Origin: an uncultured Bacilli bacterium
GTDB lineage: Bacteria; Bacillota_I; Bacilli_A; RF39; UBA660
Direction of reading: 5' to 3'
NCBI GenBank assembly: GCA_934085565.1
Contig: CAKOHG010000002.1
Span: forward strand, 1-64,000
Length of the DNA: 64,000 nt
Below the pieces are notes generated by a model. The model did no database searches. It was not told the DNA's origin and was given only the letters and a program-made list of their open reading frames with translations. Each line of letters opens with the position of its first letter. Position 1 is the first letter of the stretch. This document shows, in pieces, positions 53,211-62,538 of this stretch. The position numbers and the translations under genes were made by a program.

Positions 53211-53885
53211 TTAATTCTTTTTAGTTGTAAAATCTTCAATAAGCCATTCATCATTAATTTGTATCAAATCAAAATGATAAAGTTCGTCACGACCACAAGT
53301 GTTATCGTCTTCACAATACTTAATATTAATGTAAGCATTTATTTCTTTATCGGTGGCTTTTCTTAAAACTATTTTTTCTTCTGTAACATCATTGATAGCA
53401 ATTGCACTTTCATAATATATATCATCAAAAATTCCTTTTTTGGCAACATACAAATCTTCTTTAACAAGAATATCACTACGTTTATTCACTTTAGCAAATT
53501 GGTTCCAATAATGATCATAAATAGCTTCTGTTACCATTGTTTTAAAACTATCAAAAAAATTAGTATCTAAAACAATATAATTATCATCATCTTCACTCGT
53601 AAAATCTTTAGATACTTCACTTACTTTATAAAATTTAGTATCTTCAAAAAATTGTTTCAAATTTTCTCTTTTTTCTTCAATTAGTTTTCTTATTTCATTT
53701 TCTTCTAAAGAAGAGTTATTTTCAAAAGAAATTTCTTCGTCTTTCTTGGTATCATCAATAACAGGTGTATCAATTGTTACATCATCTTTTTGTCTTTCGA
53801 AAGATACAACTCTTATAATGACAATACTAAAAGCTACAAAAACAGCTAAGAACGCAATTATTTTTATCCATTCTTTTTTATTCAT
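53211..53885 (-). CDS. Membrane-anchored protein of unknown function after sigH
   Basis: 224 residues. One membrane helix (about 8-26), an acidic linker, then an outside domain of about 150 residues with two cysteines (KYCEDDNTCGRDELYHFDLI). The domain has the alternating pattern of a small alpha-beta NTF2-like fold (final QINDEWLIEDF), which is inference. Its start overlaps the sigH stop by eight bases, so it is co-expressed with this sigma factor. Confidence 0.55.
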   Translation of the reverse strand: MNKKEWIKIIAFLAVFVAFSIVIIRVVSFERQKDDVTIDTPVIDDTKKDEEISFENNSSLEENEIRKLIEEKRENLKQFFEDTKFYKVSEVSKDFTSEDDDNYIVLDTNFFDSFKTMVTEAIYDHYWNQFAKVNKRSDILVKEDLYVAKKGIFDDIYYESAIAINDVTEEKIVLRKATDKEINAYINIKYCEDDNTCGRDELYHFDLIQINDEWLIEDFTTKKN

Positions 53886-54498
53886 AATTTTCTCCCTCCT
53901 TAAAGGTTGTTTTTATTTTTGTTTTAATTCTTTGAATGGTATTATCCACTTGTTTTGGACTTTTATTTAATTTCTTAGAAATTTCCAAATAATCAAGACC
54001 ATCTAACATATAAGAAAAAACTTCATATTCTTGATTAGATAATTTTTCTTTAATTGTATTTAAAACATTTTTATATTGTGTTTGAATCAATATTTGATGA
54101 GATGGGTCTGCATTTTCATCTTTTAATATTTCTTTTAAGGTAAGCCCATCTTGATCATAGTCATAATCTAAAGATAAACTTTCTTGTTCAATTTGATTTT
54201 TTTTAGTTCGTTGTTTATAAACGTAATTTAAAAGTCTTCTTTCAACACAAACACTGACAAATGTTTTTAAACTGGCATCTTTAGATGAATCATATCTATT
54301 TAATGCATCGGTAAAGCCAACATTTGCTTCTTGCATTAAATCATTTAAATCGATACCTAATTTTTTGGCACTTCTAACGTATTTTTTGACAATTCCTTTT
54401 ATTACTGGTTCATATGTTTTATAAAGAGTGTTTCTTACTTCGTCATTTGATTCACAAATCATATCTAAAAGCATTAATTCCTCTTCTTCATAACTCAT
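53878..54498 (-). CDS. sigH: RNA polymerase sigma factor of the SigH (Spo0H) type
   Basis: 206 residues. Region 2 has GIDLNDLMQEANVGFTDALN, then RYDSSKDASLKTFVSVCVER; region 4 has SNQEYEVFSYMLDGLDYLEI, then SKKLNKSPKQVDNTIQRIK. Its place between rlmB and secE-nusG is that of sigH in Bacillus. SigH drives early sporulation and competence genes there; which process it serves here is open. It overlaps rlmB by four bases (ATGA). Confidence 0.88.
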   Translation of the reverse strand: MSYEEEELMLLDMICESNDEVRNTLYKTYEPVIKGIVKKYVRSAKKLGIDLNDLMQEANVGFTDALNRYDSSKDASLKTFVSVCVERRLLNYVYKQRTKKNQIEQESLSLDYDYDQDGLTLKEILKDENADPSHQILIQTQYKNVLNTIKEKLSNQEYEVFSYMLDGLDYLEISKKLNKSPKQVDNTIQRIKTKIKTTFKEGENYE

Positions 54499-55175
54499 AT
54501 GAGACCTCCCATTTTATATATCAAAAGGGCTCCTGCCACAGAAGCATTTAAACTATTAACGTTACCTTTCATGGCAATTTTAATCATTTCATCACAGTTT
54601 TTTTCGATGATGGGACTAATACCTTTTCCTTCGTTACCAATCACAAGAACTTTTTTATCTGCAAATGATACTTCACGACAATCGGTTCCATCCATATCAC
54701 TGCCATAGACAAAGAAATTATTTTTTTGTAATTTTTTAATAGCGTCTGTTAAATTGGATACTTTAATGATAGGAACATTTTCGGTAGTTCCAACACTTGT
54801 TTTAATTACAACATCTGTCACAGATACACTTCTATCTTTGGGAATAATAATTCCATCTACTCCGGCTGCTTCACAAGTTCTTATAATAGCTCCAAAATTA
54901 TGAGGATCTTCTAAATGGTCTAACAAAACAACAAAATTTTTATTGTATAAGCTTTCTAAAGATTGATATTGAAATTCATCTCTTTCAAAAACAATTCCTT
55001 GATGATTTTCTTTTGTCATTTTGTTTAACATTTGGTTATCCACATTAACATAATGAATTTGATTGTTTTTTAAATATTCAAAAACCTCTGGATCTTTCTT
55101 TGATTTGCTTAAATATACTTTTCGAATTTCTTTTGGATTAGTATTTAGTAAAACATTTTTCCCATATGATAACAT
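54495..55175 (-). CDS. rlmB: 23S rRNA 2'-O-methyltransferase RlmB (SpoU/TrmH family)
   Basis: 226 residues. The trefoil-knot motifs are LLDHLEDPHNFGAIIRTCEA (motif 1), VLVIGNEGKGISP (motif 2) and IAMKGNVNSLNASVAGALLI (motif 3). It methylates a 23S rRNA guanosine ribose. Slightly short (usual about 245) because the N-terminal substrate-binding part is trimmed. Confidence 0.93.
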   Translation of the reverse strand: MLSYGKNVLLNTNPKEIRKVYLSKSKKDPEVFEYLKNNQIHYVNVDNQMLNKMTKENHQGIVFERDEFQYQSLESLYNKNFVVLLDHLEDPHNFGAIIRTCEAAGVDGIIIPKDRSVSVTDVVIKTSVGTTENVPIIKVSNLTDAIKKLQKNNFFVYGSDMDGTDCREVSFADKKVLVIGNEGKGISPIIEKNCDEMIKIAMKGNVNSLNASVAGALLIYKMGGLI

Positions 55176-55252
55176 ATTGACCTCCTAACCTCTTTTTTAG
55201 CAACTTAAAAAGTTGTATTTATTATAGCACATTTTTTATTAACAAGTAAAAA

Positions 55253-55275
55253 CTACCATCTAAATTTTGGTAGCA
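55253..55275 (-). terminator. Rho-independent terminator at the stop of 55260-55790
   Basis: CTACCA and TGGTAG form the stem and five T follow on the minus strand. Confidence 0.7.
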
Positions 55276-55790
55276 TTTGGTGTATTATATTTAGTTTTTA
55301 CTCGTTTTCTAACCATTTCTTTTCCAACAAGAGTTGGATTATGCCAAGCCAAACAATCATCAGAAGAATCTAGTGATTTTTCTACATTTGGTACACGACA
55401 TGTAGCATCTGCACAATTGGCGCATGTTTTTTCAAGTTCGTTTTTGATATTTGTTTTTTCTTCTAAAGAAAGTGAAATCTCACATTCCTGATAATACTTC
55501 CTTAAAGATTGCTCAATTAAAAGCATTAATTCAGATGTTGATTCTTCAGTTAGATGATTTAATTTTAAATAATATTTTATTATTTGTTCTTTATCTAATA
55601 CGCAGAATGGCCGAGCATTATTAAAACAATACTTTTTTTGTAAAGGAATTATTTCTGAATGACTATTTAGACAAATTAAACAACCAGTTAAAGCTTCTGA
55701 TAATGATAATTCTTCCTCTTTTCTATGACAAATTAATTTTTTATCATTAATACTTACAACTACTAAATTTTTTAAATTATATAGTTTCAT
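55260..55790 (-). CDS. Unknown protein with a cysteine cluster
   Basis: 176 residues. The N-terminal half has scattered cysteines (LICHRKEEE, TGCLICLN, KKYCFNNARPFCV). The second half has ETCANCADATCRVPN and DDCLAWHNP. Such spacing may bind a metal or an Fe-S cluster. No family is recognised. It is in an accessory stretch between rlmB and secA that is not usual in Bacilli. Confidence 0.5.
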   Translation of the reverse strand: MKLYNLKNLVVVSINDKKLICHRKEEELSLSEALTGCLICLNSHSEIIPLQKKYCFNNARPFCVLDKEQIIKYYLKLNHLTEESTSELMLLIEQSLRKYYQECEISLSLEEKTNIKNELEKTCANCADATCRVPNVEKSLDSSDDCLAWHNPTLVGKEMVRKRVKTKYNTPNATKI

Positions 55791-55925
55791 AATATTTTAG
55801 CTATAATTTATAGCTTCCTCGCTTTCATGCCCATATTCTAGCAAAACATAAATAAAATGTCTATATTAACATTTTGTTTATCGTATTTAAATTTTGTGAT
55901 TAAAATATAAAATTCCATTTTATTT

Positions 55926-57320
55926 TTATCTATGCCTTTTTATGTGTTCATTCAAATCATGATTATTTGGTTCGTTTTCTTCAACCATCTTCAGTTTTTC
56001 TTCTTTTTCTTTTAATTTTTCAAATCGATATCTTTTTTCAAATGTTTGATATAAAGGTGTCGCAATGGAATATTTAATATTGGGATCCTTTTCATCATAA
56101 ATAAAGTCAGCATCTAGGATAACCAGATCGCCCTGTTTTAAAATTGATACTCCTCTTTTAGATTCTAATTCTAAAGCGTCTTCAGATGGTTCTAAATTTT
56201 CATGCCAATATATTATATTGTCACTTTTTAAACGTCCCACATTATCATCTTTCACATCAATCCAAACGAGACCTAAATTACGTAAATTCTTAAATAATTG
56301 ATACAATTCTTCGTTACTAACTTTCGAAGTAGTATTTACTCGTTCAGTAACTTCAACAAAACACGTTTCTTCATCATTTTTTAATTCTCTGCGTAGTAAA
56401 GGAGCAACTATATAGGGATTATTTGGAAATTTTTTAGTAAGTCGACTTCCTAATTTAATTACTTTATTTCCTACTAATAATACATTTGAGAAACCACCAC
56501 TATCAAAGGTAATATCAGAAAATTTTACATTTTCATTTTTCATAACATCTAATATTATTAGTCTGATTATTTCTTTTAAAGTTAAATCCTTTATTTTTGC
56601 AAGGTAATCATTTTCAAAAAATATAGAATTTAGTGCCTTTTCTTCATTATTATCAATATAGGATTTTACTTTTAAAAAGGCAACTTGATTATCTTTCAAG
56701 GTGTTTAGTAAATTATATAAATTCTTGGAATTTTCAATAAATAAAGTTATATTATCATATATTATTTGTTTGGCGTCTTCCTTATAGTCAATAGATGAGT
56801 ATGGAATATTATATTTATTTATAATCAATAATTTCAAAAATATTTTTTGTTTTTCAGTATTAAGCTTATTTAATATATCTATAGAAAACATTTTATTTAA
56901 ATCCAAACTTGCCAATACTTCTAAAATATCATTAGTAATAAAATTATTAAATTTATTTAAATCACTTCCTAAAGAAACCCAAATACTATAAAATAGAATG
57001 CCTATTTCATTTTGATAAGGATAATTCTTTAATCCTGCTACAAATTTTTCTTTAAAATTAGTTTGCTTTATTAATAAATCGCCATTTATCATAAATGTTG
57101 CTACATTTGACCTAACCATATATGGAAGAATTTCATCAAAATGATTTACAATAATTTTAGCATTTCTATTTTTAAATAACATGCTATTTAATTTATTGGA
57201 GATAAAATTACTTAAATTATAAAATCTATCGTTATAATAATTTGCAGAATCAGTTTCAAGGTCCTTTTTACGTATTTCTTGAGCCTCTTTAATTAAACTT
57301 TCCAGTTTTTCTTCTAACAC
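55926..57320 (-). CDS. Protein with a C-terminal protein-kinase-like domain, function unknown
   Basis: 464 residues. The first 250 residues are helical without clear motifs. The last 200 look kinase-like: FDSGGFSNVLLVGNKVIKLG (glycine loop and lysine), then LGLVWIDVKDDNVGRL (catalytic loop DxxxxN) and GDLVILDADFIYDE (metal-binding D). That set suggests an active ATP-using fold. The GTG start at 57320 has GGTGA six bases before. It is a solitary accessory gene; a defence or stress role would be a guess. Confidence 0.55.
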   Translation of the reverse strand: MLEEKLESLIKEAQEIRKKDLETDSANYYNDRFYNLSNFISNKLNSMLFKNRNAKIIVNHFDEILPYMVRSNVATFMINGDLLIKQTNFKEKFVAGLKNYPYQNEIGILFYSIWVSLGSDLNKFNNFITNDILEVLASLDLNKMFSIDILNKLNTEKQKIFLKLLIINKYNIPYSSIDYKEDAKQIIYDNITLFIENSKNLYNLLNTLKDNQVAFLKVKSYIDNNEEKALNSIFFENDYLAKIKDLTLKEIIRLIILDVMKNENVKFSDITFDSGGFSNVLLVGNKVIKLGSRLTKKFPNNPYIVAPLLRRELKNDEETCFVEVTERVNTTSKVSNEELYQLFKNLRNLGLVWIDVKDDNVGRLKSDNIIYWHENLEPSEDALELESKRGVSILKQGDLVILDADFIYDEKDPNIKYSIATPLYQTFEKRYRFEKLKEKEEKLKMVEENEPNNHDLNEHIKRHR

Positions 57321-57712
57321 TCTATATCACCAACTAACTTATTAGCATAATATCATATTTTTTAAATTTATTTTATAAAAAAATTATCATTTAATATATA
57401 TACTTTTAAAGAATAACAAGTCCTTTAATACTGAGTAGTAATCTCAGTAAATATTGAAATTTTCTAAAATCTTATTACATTCGTGTATTAAATCCAAATT
57501 CTTATTTTCAAATTTGATTTCAAACTTTAATTTATTTTTAATATCTACATAATTTCAGTAAAAAAAGATGTCAGCAAAATATTTGTTGACATCCTTTAAT
57601 TACAGTAGATTTTACTCACATAATTTACGATATGTGGACAAATTGTCATCTGTGGACAATTTTATAATTTTTTTATTTTTAACAATTTCTTGTTTTATAA
57701 GGGTTTGTGAGG
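57321..57712. other. Intergenic region downstream of secA
   Basis: About 390 AT-rich bases. The secA terminator is at 57561-57596 (GATGTCA and TGACATC with seven T on the minus strand). A small inverted repeat (CTGAG ... CTCAG) lies near 57430. No gene is supported. Confidence 0.5.
57561..57596 (-). terminator. Rho-independent terminator after secA
   Basis: GGATGTCA and TGACATCT pair around about 14 bases, followed by a T run on the minus strand. Confidence 0.75.
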
Positions 57713-60193
57713 TTATTTACCACAACAATTTTTATATTTTTTACCGCTGCCGCAAACGCAAGGATCGTTACGTCCAACTTTTTTAGTATTTTTTACCGTA
57801 TGATGTTCTCCTTCTTTAGAGTCATTAGCTTGACCCTTTATAACTTGTTTTCTTTCTGTATTTTGTTCAATATTTGCTTTTAATAAAAATTGAGCAATGG
57901 TATCATCAATACGATTTAAAAGTTGTTCAAACATATCATAGCCTTCCATTGTATAAGCTTGTAATGGATTTGTTTGAGCATATTGTCTTAAGAAAATTCC
58001 TTCTTTTAGACTTTCCATAGCATTTAAATGTTCTACCCATAAAGAATCAATAATACGAAGAGAAATAGAACGTTCAAATTCATCAAAATGAGGAGCATCT
58101 TTAATTTTAAATTCATAATCTTCATTTATCATGTTAGTGATATATTCAATTTTTTCACTCTCATCTAAGTCTTTAATTTCATTTCCTTTTAAAACTTGTG
58201 TTTTTAAGAAATTAGTATTGATATAAGAAACTATTTCTTGTAAATCTTCATCAGAAGTTTTACCCTCATGAGTATGTGCTGTTACGACATCTTCGACAAC
58301 ATTTCTGAATGTTTCTTTAATCGTGTCATGAATACTTTCATTATCAATGATGTTATTTCTTTGTTCATAAATCATTCTTCTTTGTTCGTTAACAACATTG
58401 TCATAATCAAGTAAGTTTTTACGCATATCAAAGTTGTTACCTTCTACTTTTTTCTGAGCAGATTCAATTGACTTCGTAAGTGATTTAGAACGAATGGCTT
58501 GATCTCCAACAAGACCTAAAGCCATAACCATATTTTTAACTTTATCAGTACCAAAACGACGCATTAAATCATCTTCGAAAGAAACAAAGAATTGACTCAT
58601 ACCTGGATCTCCTTGACGACCAGCACGTCCTCTTAACTGATTATCAATACGGCGAGATTCATGACGTTCTGTACCAATCACACATAAACCGCCAAGTTCT
58701 TTTACACCTTCACCAAGTTTAATGTCGGTACCACGACCTGCCATATTAGTTGCAATAGTAATTGCACCTTTTTCACCAGCATGAGCAATAATTTCGGCTT
58801 CACGAGCATGATTTTTAGCATTTAAAACTTCATGTTTTAAGCCTTCTTTTTTTAGCATGTTAGAAAGACGTTCGTTATTTTCAACAGAGATTGTACCTAC
58901 TAAGATAGGTTGTCCTGTTTCATGAATTTTTTTAATCGTTTTAACAATCGCTTCATATTTTCCAGCTTCTGTTGAATAAACTAAATCTGCTAAATCTTCA
59001 CGAATAACAGGTTTATTCGTTGGAATTTGAATAACATACATGTTGTAAATATTTCTAAATTCTTCTTCTTCTGTTTTAGCCGTACCGGTCATACCAGATA
59101 ATTTATTGTACATTCTAAATAAATTTTGGAAAGTAATTGTTGCCATTGTTTGAGTTTCTTCATTAATAGTCACATTTTCTTTGGCTTCAATAGCTTGATG
59201 AAGTCCCTCACTAAATTGACGTCCTTGCATTAAACGACCCGTAAATGGATCGACAATGATGACCTCGCCAGCATCCACAACATAGTCAACATCTTTTTTA
59301 AAACCATAGTTTGCCTTTAAAGCGTTGTTGATATGGTGAACTAATGCTGAATTACCCACATCATATAAGTTTGTTAAGTGAAAGAATTTTTCAAGTCTTT
59401 CAGCACCTGATTCTGTAATGGATACATTCTTAGTTTTAGGATCCACTGTATAATCTTCTTCTTTTAAAGATTTTACTGCTTTATCAGCATCCATATAAAG
59501 GTTTTTAGCATTTTGCTTTCCACCTGAAATAATAAGTGGTGTTCTTGCTTCATCTATTAAAATAGAGTCAACTTCATCGACAATACAAAAGTTAAGTGGT
59601 CTTTGCACACGATCTTCTTTTCTAACTACCATATTGTCTCTTAAGTAGTCAAAACCGATTTCGTTATTCGTAGAATATAAAATATCACATTTATAAGCTT
59701 CTTGTTTTTCTTTAGGAGTCATTTCACGCATATTAAGACCAACCGTTAAACCTAAAAAGCGATAAATATTTCCCATCCATTCTGAGTCACGTTTTGCTAA
59801 GAACTCATTGGCAGTGATAATGTGAACCCCTTTACCGTCTAAAGCATTCAAATAAGCTGGCATAGTCTCCGTTAAAGTTTTTCCTTCACCAGTTTTCATT
59901 TCAGCAATATTACCATAATGAATAGCTAAGGCACCTAAAATCTGAACAAAATAAGGTTTTTCGCCTAAAACACGATAATCAGCTTCTCTTACAACTGCAA
60001 AAGCATCTACCACTAAATCATTTAAGGATTCGCCGTTTTCTAATCTTTCTTTAAATTCTTTGGTTTTATTTTTTAATTCATCATCGCTAAGTTTTACTAA
60101 AGAATCTTCTTTAGCCATAATTTCGTTAGCAATTTTTTCAAATCTTTTTAATTCTTTATATTCTGAGTCTATTAGTTTTCTAAATATTCCCAT
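57713..60193 (-). CDS. secA: Preprotein translocase ATPase SecA
   Basis: 826 residues. Walker A EMKTGEGKTLTETMPAYLNA (about 100-119), DEVDSILIDEARTPLIISG, GRAGRQGDPG and the C-terminal zinc motif CVCGSGKKYKNCCG are all present. It drives post-translational export. It follows hpf, as in other Firmicutes, but prfB is elsewhere (25827). Confidence 0.98.
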   Translation of the reverse strand: MGIFRKLIDSEYKELKRFEKIANEIMAKEDSLVKLSDDELKNKTKEFKERLENGESLNDLVVDAFAVVREADYRVLGEKPYFVQILGALAIHYGNIAEMKTGEGKTLTETMPAYLNALDGKGVHIITANEFLAKRDSEWMGNIYRFLGLTVGLNMREMTPKEKQEAYKCDILYSTNNEIGFDYLRDNMVVRKEDRVQRPLNFCIVDEVDSILIDEARTPLIISGGKQNAKNLYMDADKAVKSLKEEDYTVDPKTKNVSITESGAERLEKFFHLTNLYDVGNSALVHHINNALKANYGFKKDVDYVVDAGEVIIVDPFTGRLMQGRQFSEGLHQAIEAKENVTINEETQTMATITFQNLFRMYNKLSGMTGTAKTEEEEFRNIYNMYVIQIPTNKPVIREDLADLVYSTEAGKYEAIVKTIKKIHETGQPILVGTISVENNERLSNMLKKEGLKHEVLNAKNHAREAEIIAHAGEKGAITIATNMAGRGTDIKLGEGVKELGGLCVIGTERHESRRIDNQLRGRAGRQGDPGMSQFFVSFEDDLMRRFGTDKVKNMVMALGLVGDQAIRSKSLTKSIESAQKKVEGNNFDMRKNLLDYDNVVNEQRRMIYEQRNNIIDNESIHDTIKETFRNVVEDVVTAHTHEGKTSDEDLQEIVSYINTNFLKTQVLKGNEIKDLDESEKIEYITNMINEDYEFKIKDAPHFDEFERSISLRIIDSLWVEHLNAMESLKEGIFLRQYAQTNPLQAYTMEGYDMFEQLLNRIDDTIAQFLLKANIEQNTERKQVIKGQANDSKEGEHHTVKNTKKVGRNDPCVCGSGKKYKNCCGK

Positions 60194-60234
60194 AGTTATC
60201 TAACCTCCATAGTTACAATTCTATCATATGTTTT

Positions 60235-60263
60235 AAAAAATAAGCAAACTTTTGCTTATTTTT
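60235..60263 (-). terminator. Hairpin between hpf and secA, first part
   Basis: AAAAATAAGCAAA and TTTGCTTATTTTT form a stem with T on both sides, 40 bases before the secA start. It may regulate readthrough from hpf to secA. Confidence 0.55.
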
Positions 60264-60334
60264 TAAGTATTTTTTTAAGGTTTCAATCATTATTCTACAC
60301 ATTTCGTGTATTTTTGACTTTTTATTTGTATACC

Positions 60335-60364
60335 TAAAAAAGAGTAACCTATTAAAGGCTACCT
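60335..60364 (-). terminator. Rho-independent terminator after hpf
   Basis: GGTAGCCT and AGGTTACT pair and six T follow on the minus strand right after the hpf stop. Confidence 0.72.
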
Positions 60365-60372
60365 TCATTATT

Positions 60373-60900
60373 TTATTCTTGTTCTTCAATGATTCCGTAA
60401 GAACCGTCTTTACGTCGATATAAAACAGATACGGTATCACTTTTTACATTTTTGAAAATGTAAAAATCATGTCCTAATAATTCCATTTGTAAAATGGCTT
60501 CTTCTTCATCCATTGGTTTTAACTCAATGGTCTTTCTTTTTACAATGTCGGAAGTATTTTCTGGTTCTTCTTCTTGCATTAGAAGTTCATATTGCATAAT
60601 ATCTTTAAATTTTTTACGCATTTTCGTTTTATTCTTACGAATCTGTCCTTCTAATTTTGCAACTGTTAAATCAATAGCTGCATACAAATCTTCATGAGAT
60701 GTTTCTGCTCTTAAAGAAAATTTTGGAGTTGGAATAGTTACTTCAATAATATCACTTTTATTTCTTACGCGGATGACTACATAGGCTTTTAATTCCGCAG
60801 GGCTTTCAAAATATTGATCTAACTTACCAAGCTTTTCTTCAACATAAGCTTTAATAGAATCAGTAATTTTTACTTTATCTCCTCTAATTTCAATTCTCAT
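60373..60900 (-). CDS. hpf: Ribosome hibernation promoting factor, long form
   Basis: 175 residues. The N-terminal beta-alpha fold starts MRIEIRGDKVKITDSIKAYV, and a C-terminal dimerisation domain (KRKTIELKPMDEEEAILQME, then LLGHDFYIFKN, then VLYRRKDGSYGIIEEQ) follows. The long form makes 100S ribosome dimers in stationary phase. Confidence 0.96.
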   Translation of the reverse strand: MRIEIRGDKVKITDSIKAYVEEKLGKLDQYFESPAELKAYVVIRVRNKSDIIEVTIPTPKFSLRAETSHEDLYAAIDLTVAKLEGQIRKNKTKMRKKFKDIMQYELLMQEEEPENTSDIVKRKTIELKPMDEEEAILQMELLGHDFYIFKNVKSDTVSVLYRRKDGSYGIIEEQE

Positions 60901-60940
60901 GCTATCACCTTCCTATTTATATTTTAACAAATTTTAAAGA

Positions 60941-60967
60941 AAAAAACTACCATATTCTGGTAGCTTA
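60941..60967 (-). terminator. Rho-independent terminator after the cold-shock genes
   Basis: CTACCA and TGGTAG form the stem followed by seven T on the minus strand; the stem includes the last codons. Confidence 0.8.
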
Positions 60968-61180
60968 ATTCAAAACCTCTGATACATTTTCAACATTCAC
61001 AGCTTGCAATCCTTTTGCTGTTTCAATTAATTTAAACTCTACAATATTTCCCTCTTTCAAAGTTTTATACCCTTCCATACGAATAGCTGAATAGTGAACA
61101 AAAATATCTTCTAAATCACCATATTGAATGAAACCATATCCTTTCGTATTGTTAAACCATTTGACTGTTCCTCTTAACAT
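60965..61180 (-). CDS. Cold-shock domain protein, copy 1
   Basis: 71 residues. MLRGTVKWFNNTKGYGFIQY (RNP1) and DIFVHYSAI (RNP2) define the OB-fold RNA chaperone. It is close to the neighbour at 61196-61411 and is separated from it by 15 bases, so the pair is a tandem duplication. Confidence 0.95.
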   Translation of the reverse strand: MLRGTVKWFNNTKGYGFIQYGDLEDIFVHYSAIRMEGYKTLKEGNIVEFKLIETAKGLQAVNVENVSEVLN

Positions 61181-61195
61181 ATTTTTCCTCTTTCC

Positions 61196-61411
61196 TTACG
61201 CATTTATAGTTTGCTCAACTTCAACATTAATAGCTTGTAGCCCCTTAGCGGTTTCAATTAATTTAAAGTCGACTAGATTTCCTTGTTTCAATGTTTTATA
61301 TCCATCCATTGTAATTTGTGAATAATGAACGAATATATCTTTTAGATCACCAAATTGTATAAAGCCATAACCCTTTTCATTGTTAAACCACTTTACTGTT
61401 CCAGTTAACAC
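61196..61411 (-). CDS. Cold-shock domain protein, copy 2
   Basis: 71 residues from a GTG at 61411, which aligns with the ATG of copy 1 (VLTGTVKWFNNEKGYGFIQF) and has AAGGAAG eight bases upstream. An ATG at 61435 would add eight residues not found in the family. RNP1 and RNP2 (DIFVHYSQI) are intact. Confidence 0.92.
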   Translation of the reverse strand: MLTGTVKWFNNEKGYGFIQFGDLKDIFVHYSQITMDGYKTLKQGNLVDFKLIETAKGLQAINVEVEQTINA

Positions 61412-61725
61412 AACACTCACTTCCTTCCCACTCATATACTACACTACTAAACTATCATGTTTATGTGTGGACTGCAATTTAATTCGTGCGACAAATTCCG
61501 ACAAATAAATAACACATAACTCACGACGAGAACATTATAGCACACTTATTTTTTTCTCTTTTAGGTAGAATTTTCTTTTGTATATTTTTACGTCTAACAT
61601 TTATTAAAAAAAGAAATTTTTACGCAAAATATGTTTTTTAAACATTTTGCCCTGTCTTTGAGACATTTTTTGGGTTATTAAGCTTTTAAATTGCTAAAAT
61701 TTTTCTTGTAAGGAGAAGTGATGTA
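61412..61725. other. Divergent promoter region between cold-shock and agr genes
   Basis: About 300 AT-rich bases. It holds the long 5' leader of the cold-shock genes (no clear structure by eye) and the region upstream of agrB. No gene is supported. Confidence 0.4.
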
Positions 61726-62325
61726 GTGAAAAAAAAGTTTATTGAATCTTCTTTAACGTTTATTAAAAAAGGCAGAGAAGTCAGTGAACTTGAGGAAAAA
61801 AGATTAAGATATGGATTAGAAGGATTTTATAATCTTACAACCAAAACGATTGTCATTGTAATATTAGCCATATGGTTAAATATTTTACCAGAAGTTTTAT
61901 TACTTGCTTCAGGAGTTTGGGCTTTAAGACTATTTGGATTTGGTATTCATATGAAAACAAGCACAGAATGCTGGTTTACAACTCTTCCTTTATATATAGG
62001 AGGAAGCTTATTTATCAAATATTGTTCTTTTCCAAATTTAATCGCCTACCTCATTATGATAATAGGTATTGTTGTCTTTCTTTTATTTGCTCCAGCAGAT
62101 ACTCCTGCGAGACCACTTATTAGAAAGAAAAAAAGAATACGTGCTAAAATATTTGCTAATTTAATTCTTTTAATATTTATAATATTATATTTCATCACAA
62201 CAAACATAATTTATAAAAACGTTATTATCTATGCAATTATTTTAGAATCAATTTCGATAAACCCTATCACATATAAACTATTATCTACTCCTTTTAATAA
62301 TTATAAACGCTTTGAAGAGCGCTAA
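61726..62325 (+). CDS. agrB: AgrB-family peptide-processing membrane protease
   Basis: 199 residues with about five or six membrane helices. The active pair is H75 and C82 in RLFGFGIHMKTSTECWF, with the same spacing as His77/Cys84 of Staphylococcus AgrB. It cuts the AgrD precursor and forms the thiolactone ring. The GTG start at 61726 follows AGGAG by ten bases. It is followed by a short AgrD-like ORF. Confidence 0.92.
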   Translation: MKKKFIESSLTFIKKGREVSELEEKRLRYGLEGFYNLTTKTIVIVILAIWLNILPEVLLLASGVWALRLFGFGIHMKTSTECWFTTLPLYIGGSLFIKYCSFPNLIAYLIMIIGIVVFLLFAPADTPARPLIRKKKRIRAKIFANLILLIFIILYFITTNIIYKNVIIYAIILESISINPITYKLLSTPFNNYKRFEER

Positions 62326-62382
62326 CGATGGTTTAAATTTATAATATAGATTTGAACAATGGATAAGGAAGGGAGTGTTATT

Positions 62383-62496
62383 ATGTTTTTAGCCAATATG
62401 TTAGCAGGAATCGCAAATTTATTTGCTAAATCTGCTTCATCTGCTTGTCTTCTTATGTGGTTTGATGAACCAGTAGCAGACATGGACATTTTATAA
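62383..62496 (+). CDS. agrD: AgrD-like autoinducing peptide precursor
   Basis: 37 residues, too short for most gene finders. It has an amphipathic N-terminal part (MFLANMLAGIANLFAKSASS), a single cysteine in ACLLMWF, and an acidic tail DEPVADMDIL, as AgrD peptides have. A ring from the cysteine to F (six residues) or W (five) is possible, with DEP as the conserved start of the tail. GGGAG lies eight bases before the ATG, 57 bases after agrB. Confidence 0.85.
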   Translation: MFLANMLAGIANLFAKSASSACLLMWFDEPVADMDIL

Positions 62497-62505
62497 TAAT
62501 ACTTT

Positions 62506-62538
62506 AAAAAAAATCGGGTATCACTTACTCGATTTTTT
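62506..62538. terminator. Bidirectional terminator between agrD and agrC
   Basis: AAATCGGGT and ACTCGATTT pair with A and T runs on both sides. It serves the convergent agrBD and agrCA transcripts. Confidence 0.8.

Noticed and set aside
60213..60440. Minus-strand ORF between hpf and secA
   Set aside because: It overlaps the hpf 3' end out of frame and runs through two terminator-like stems.
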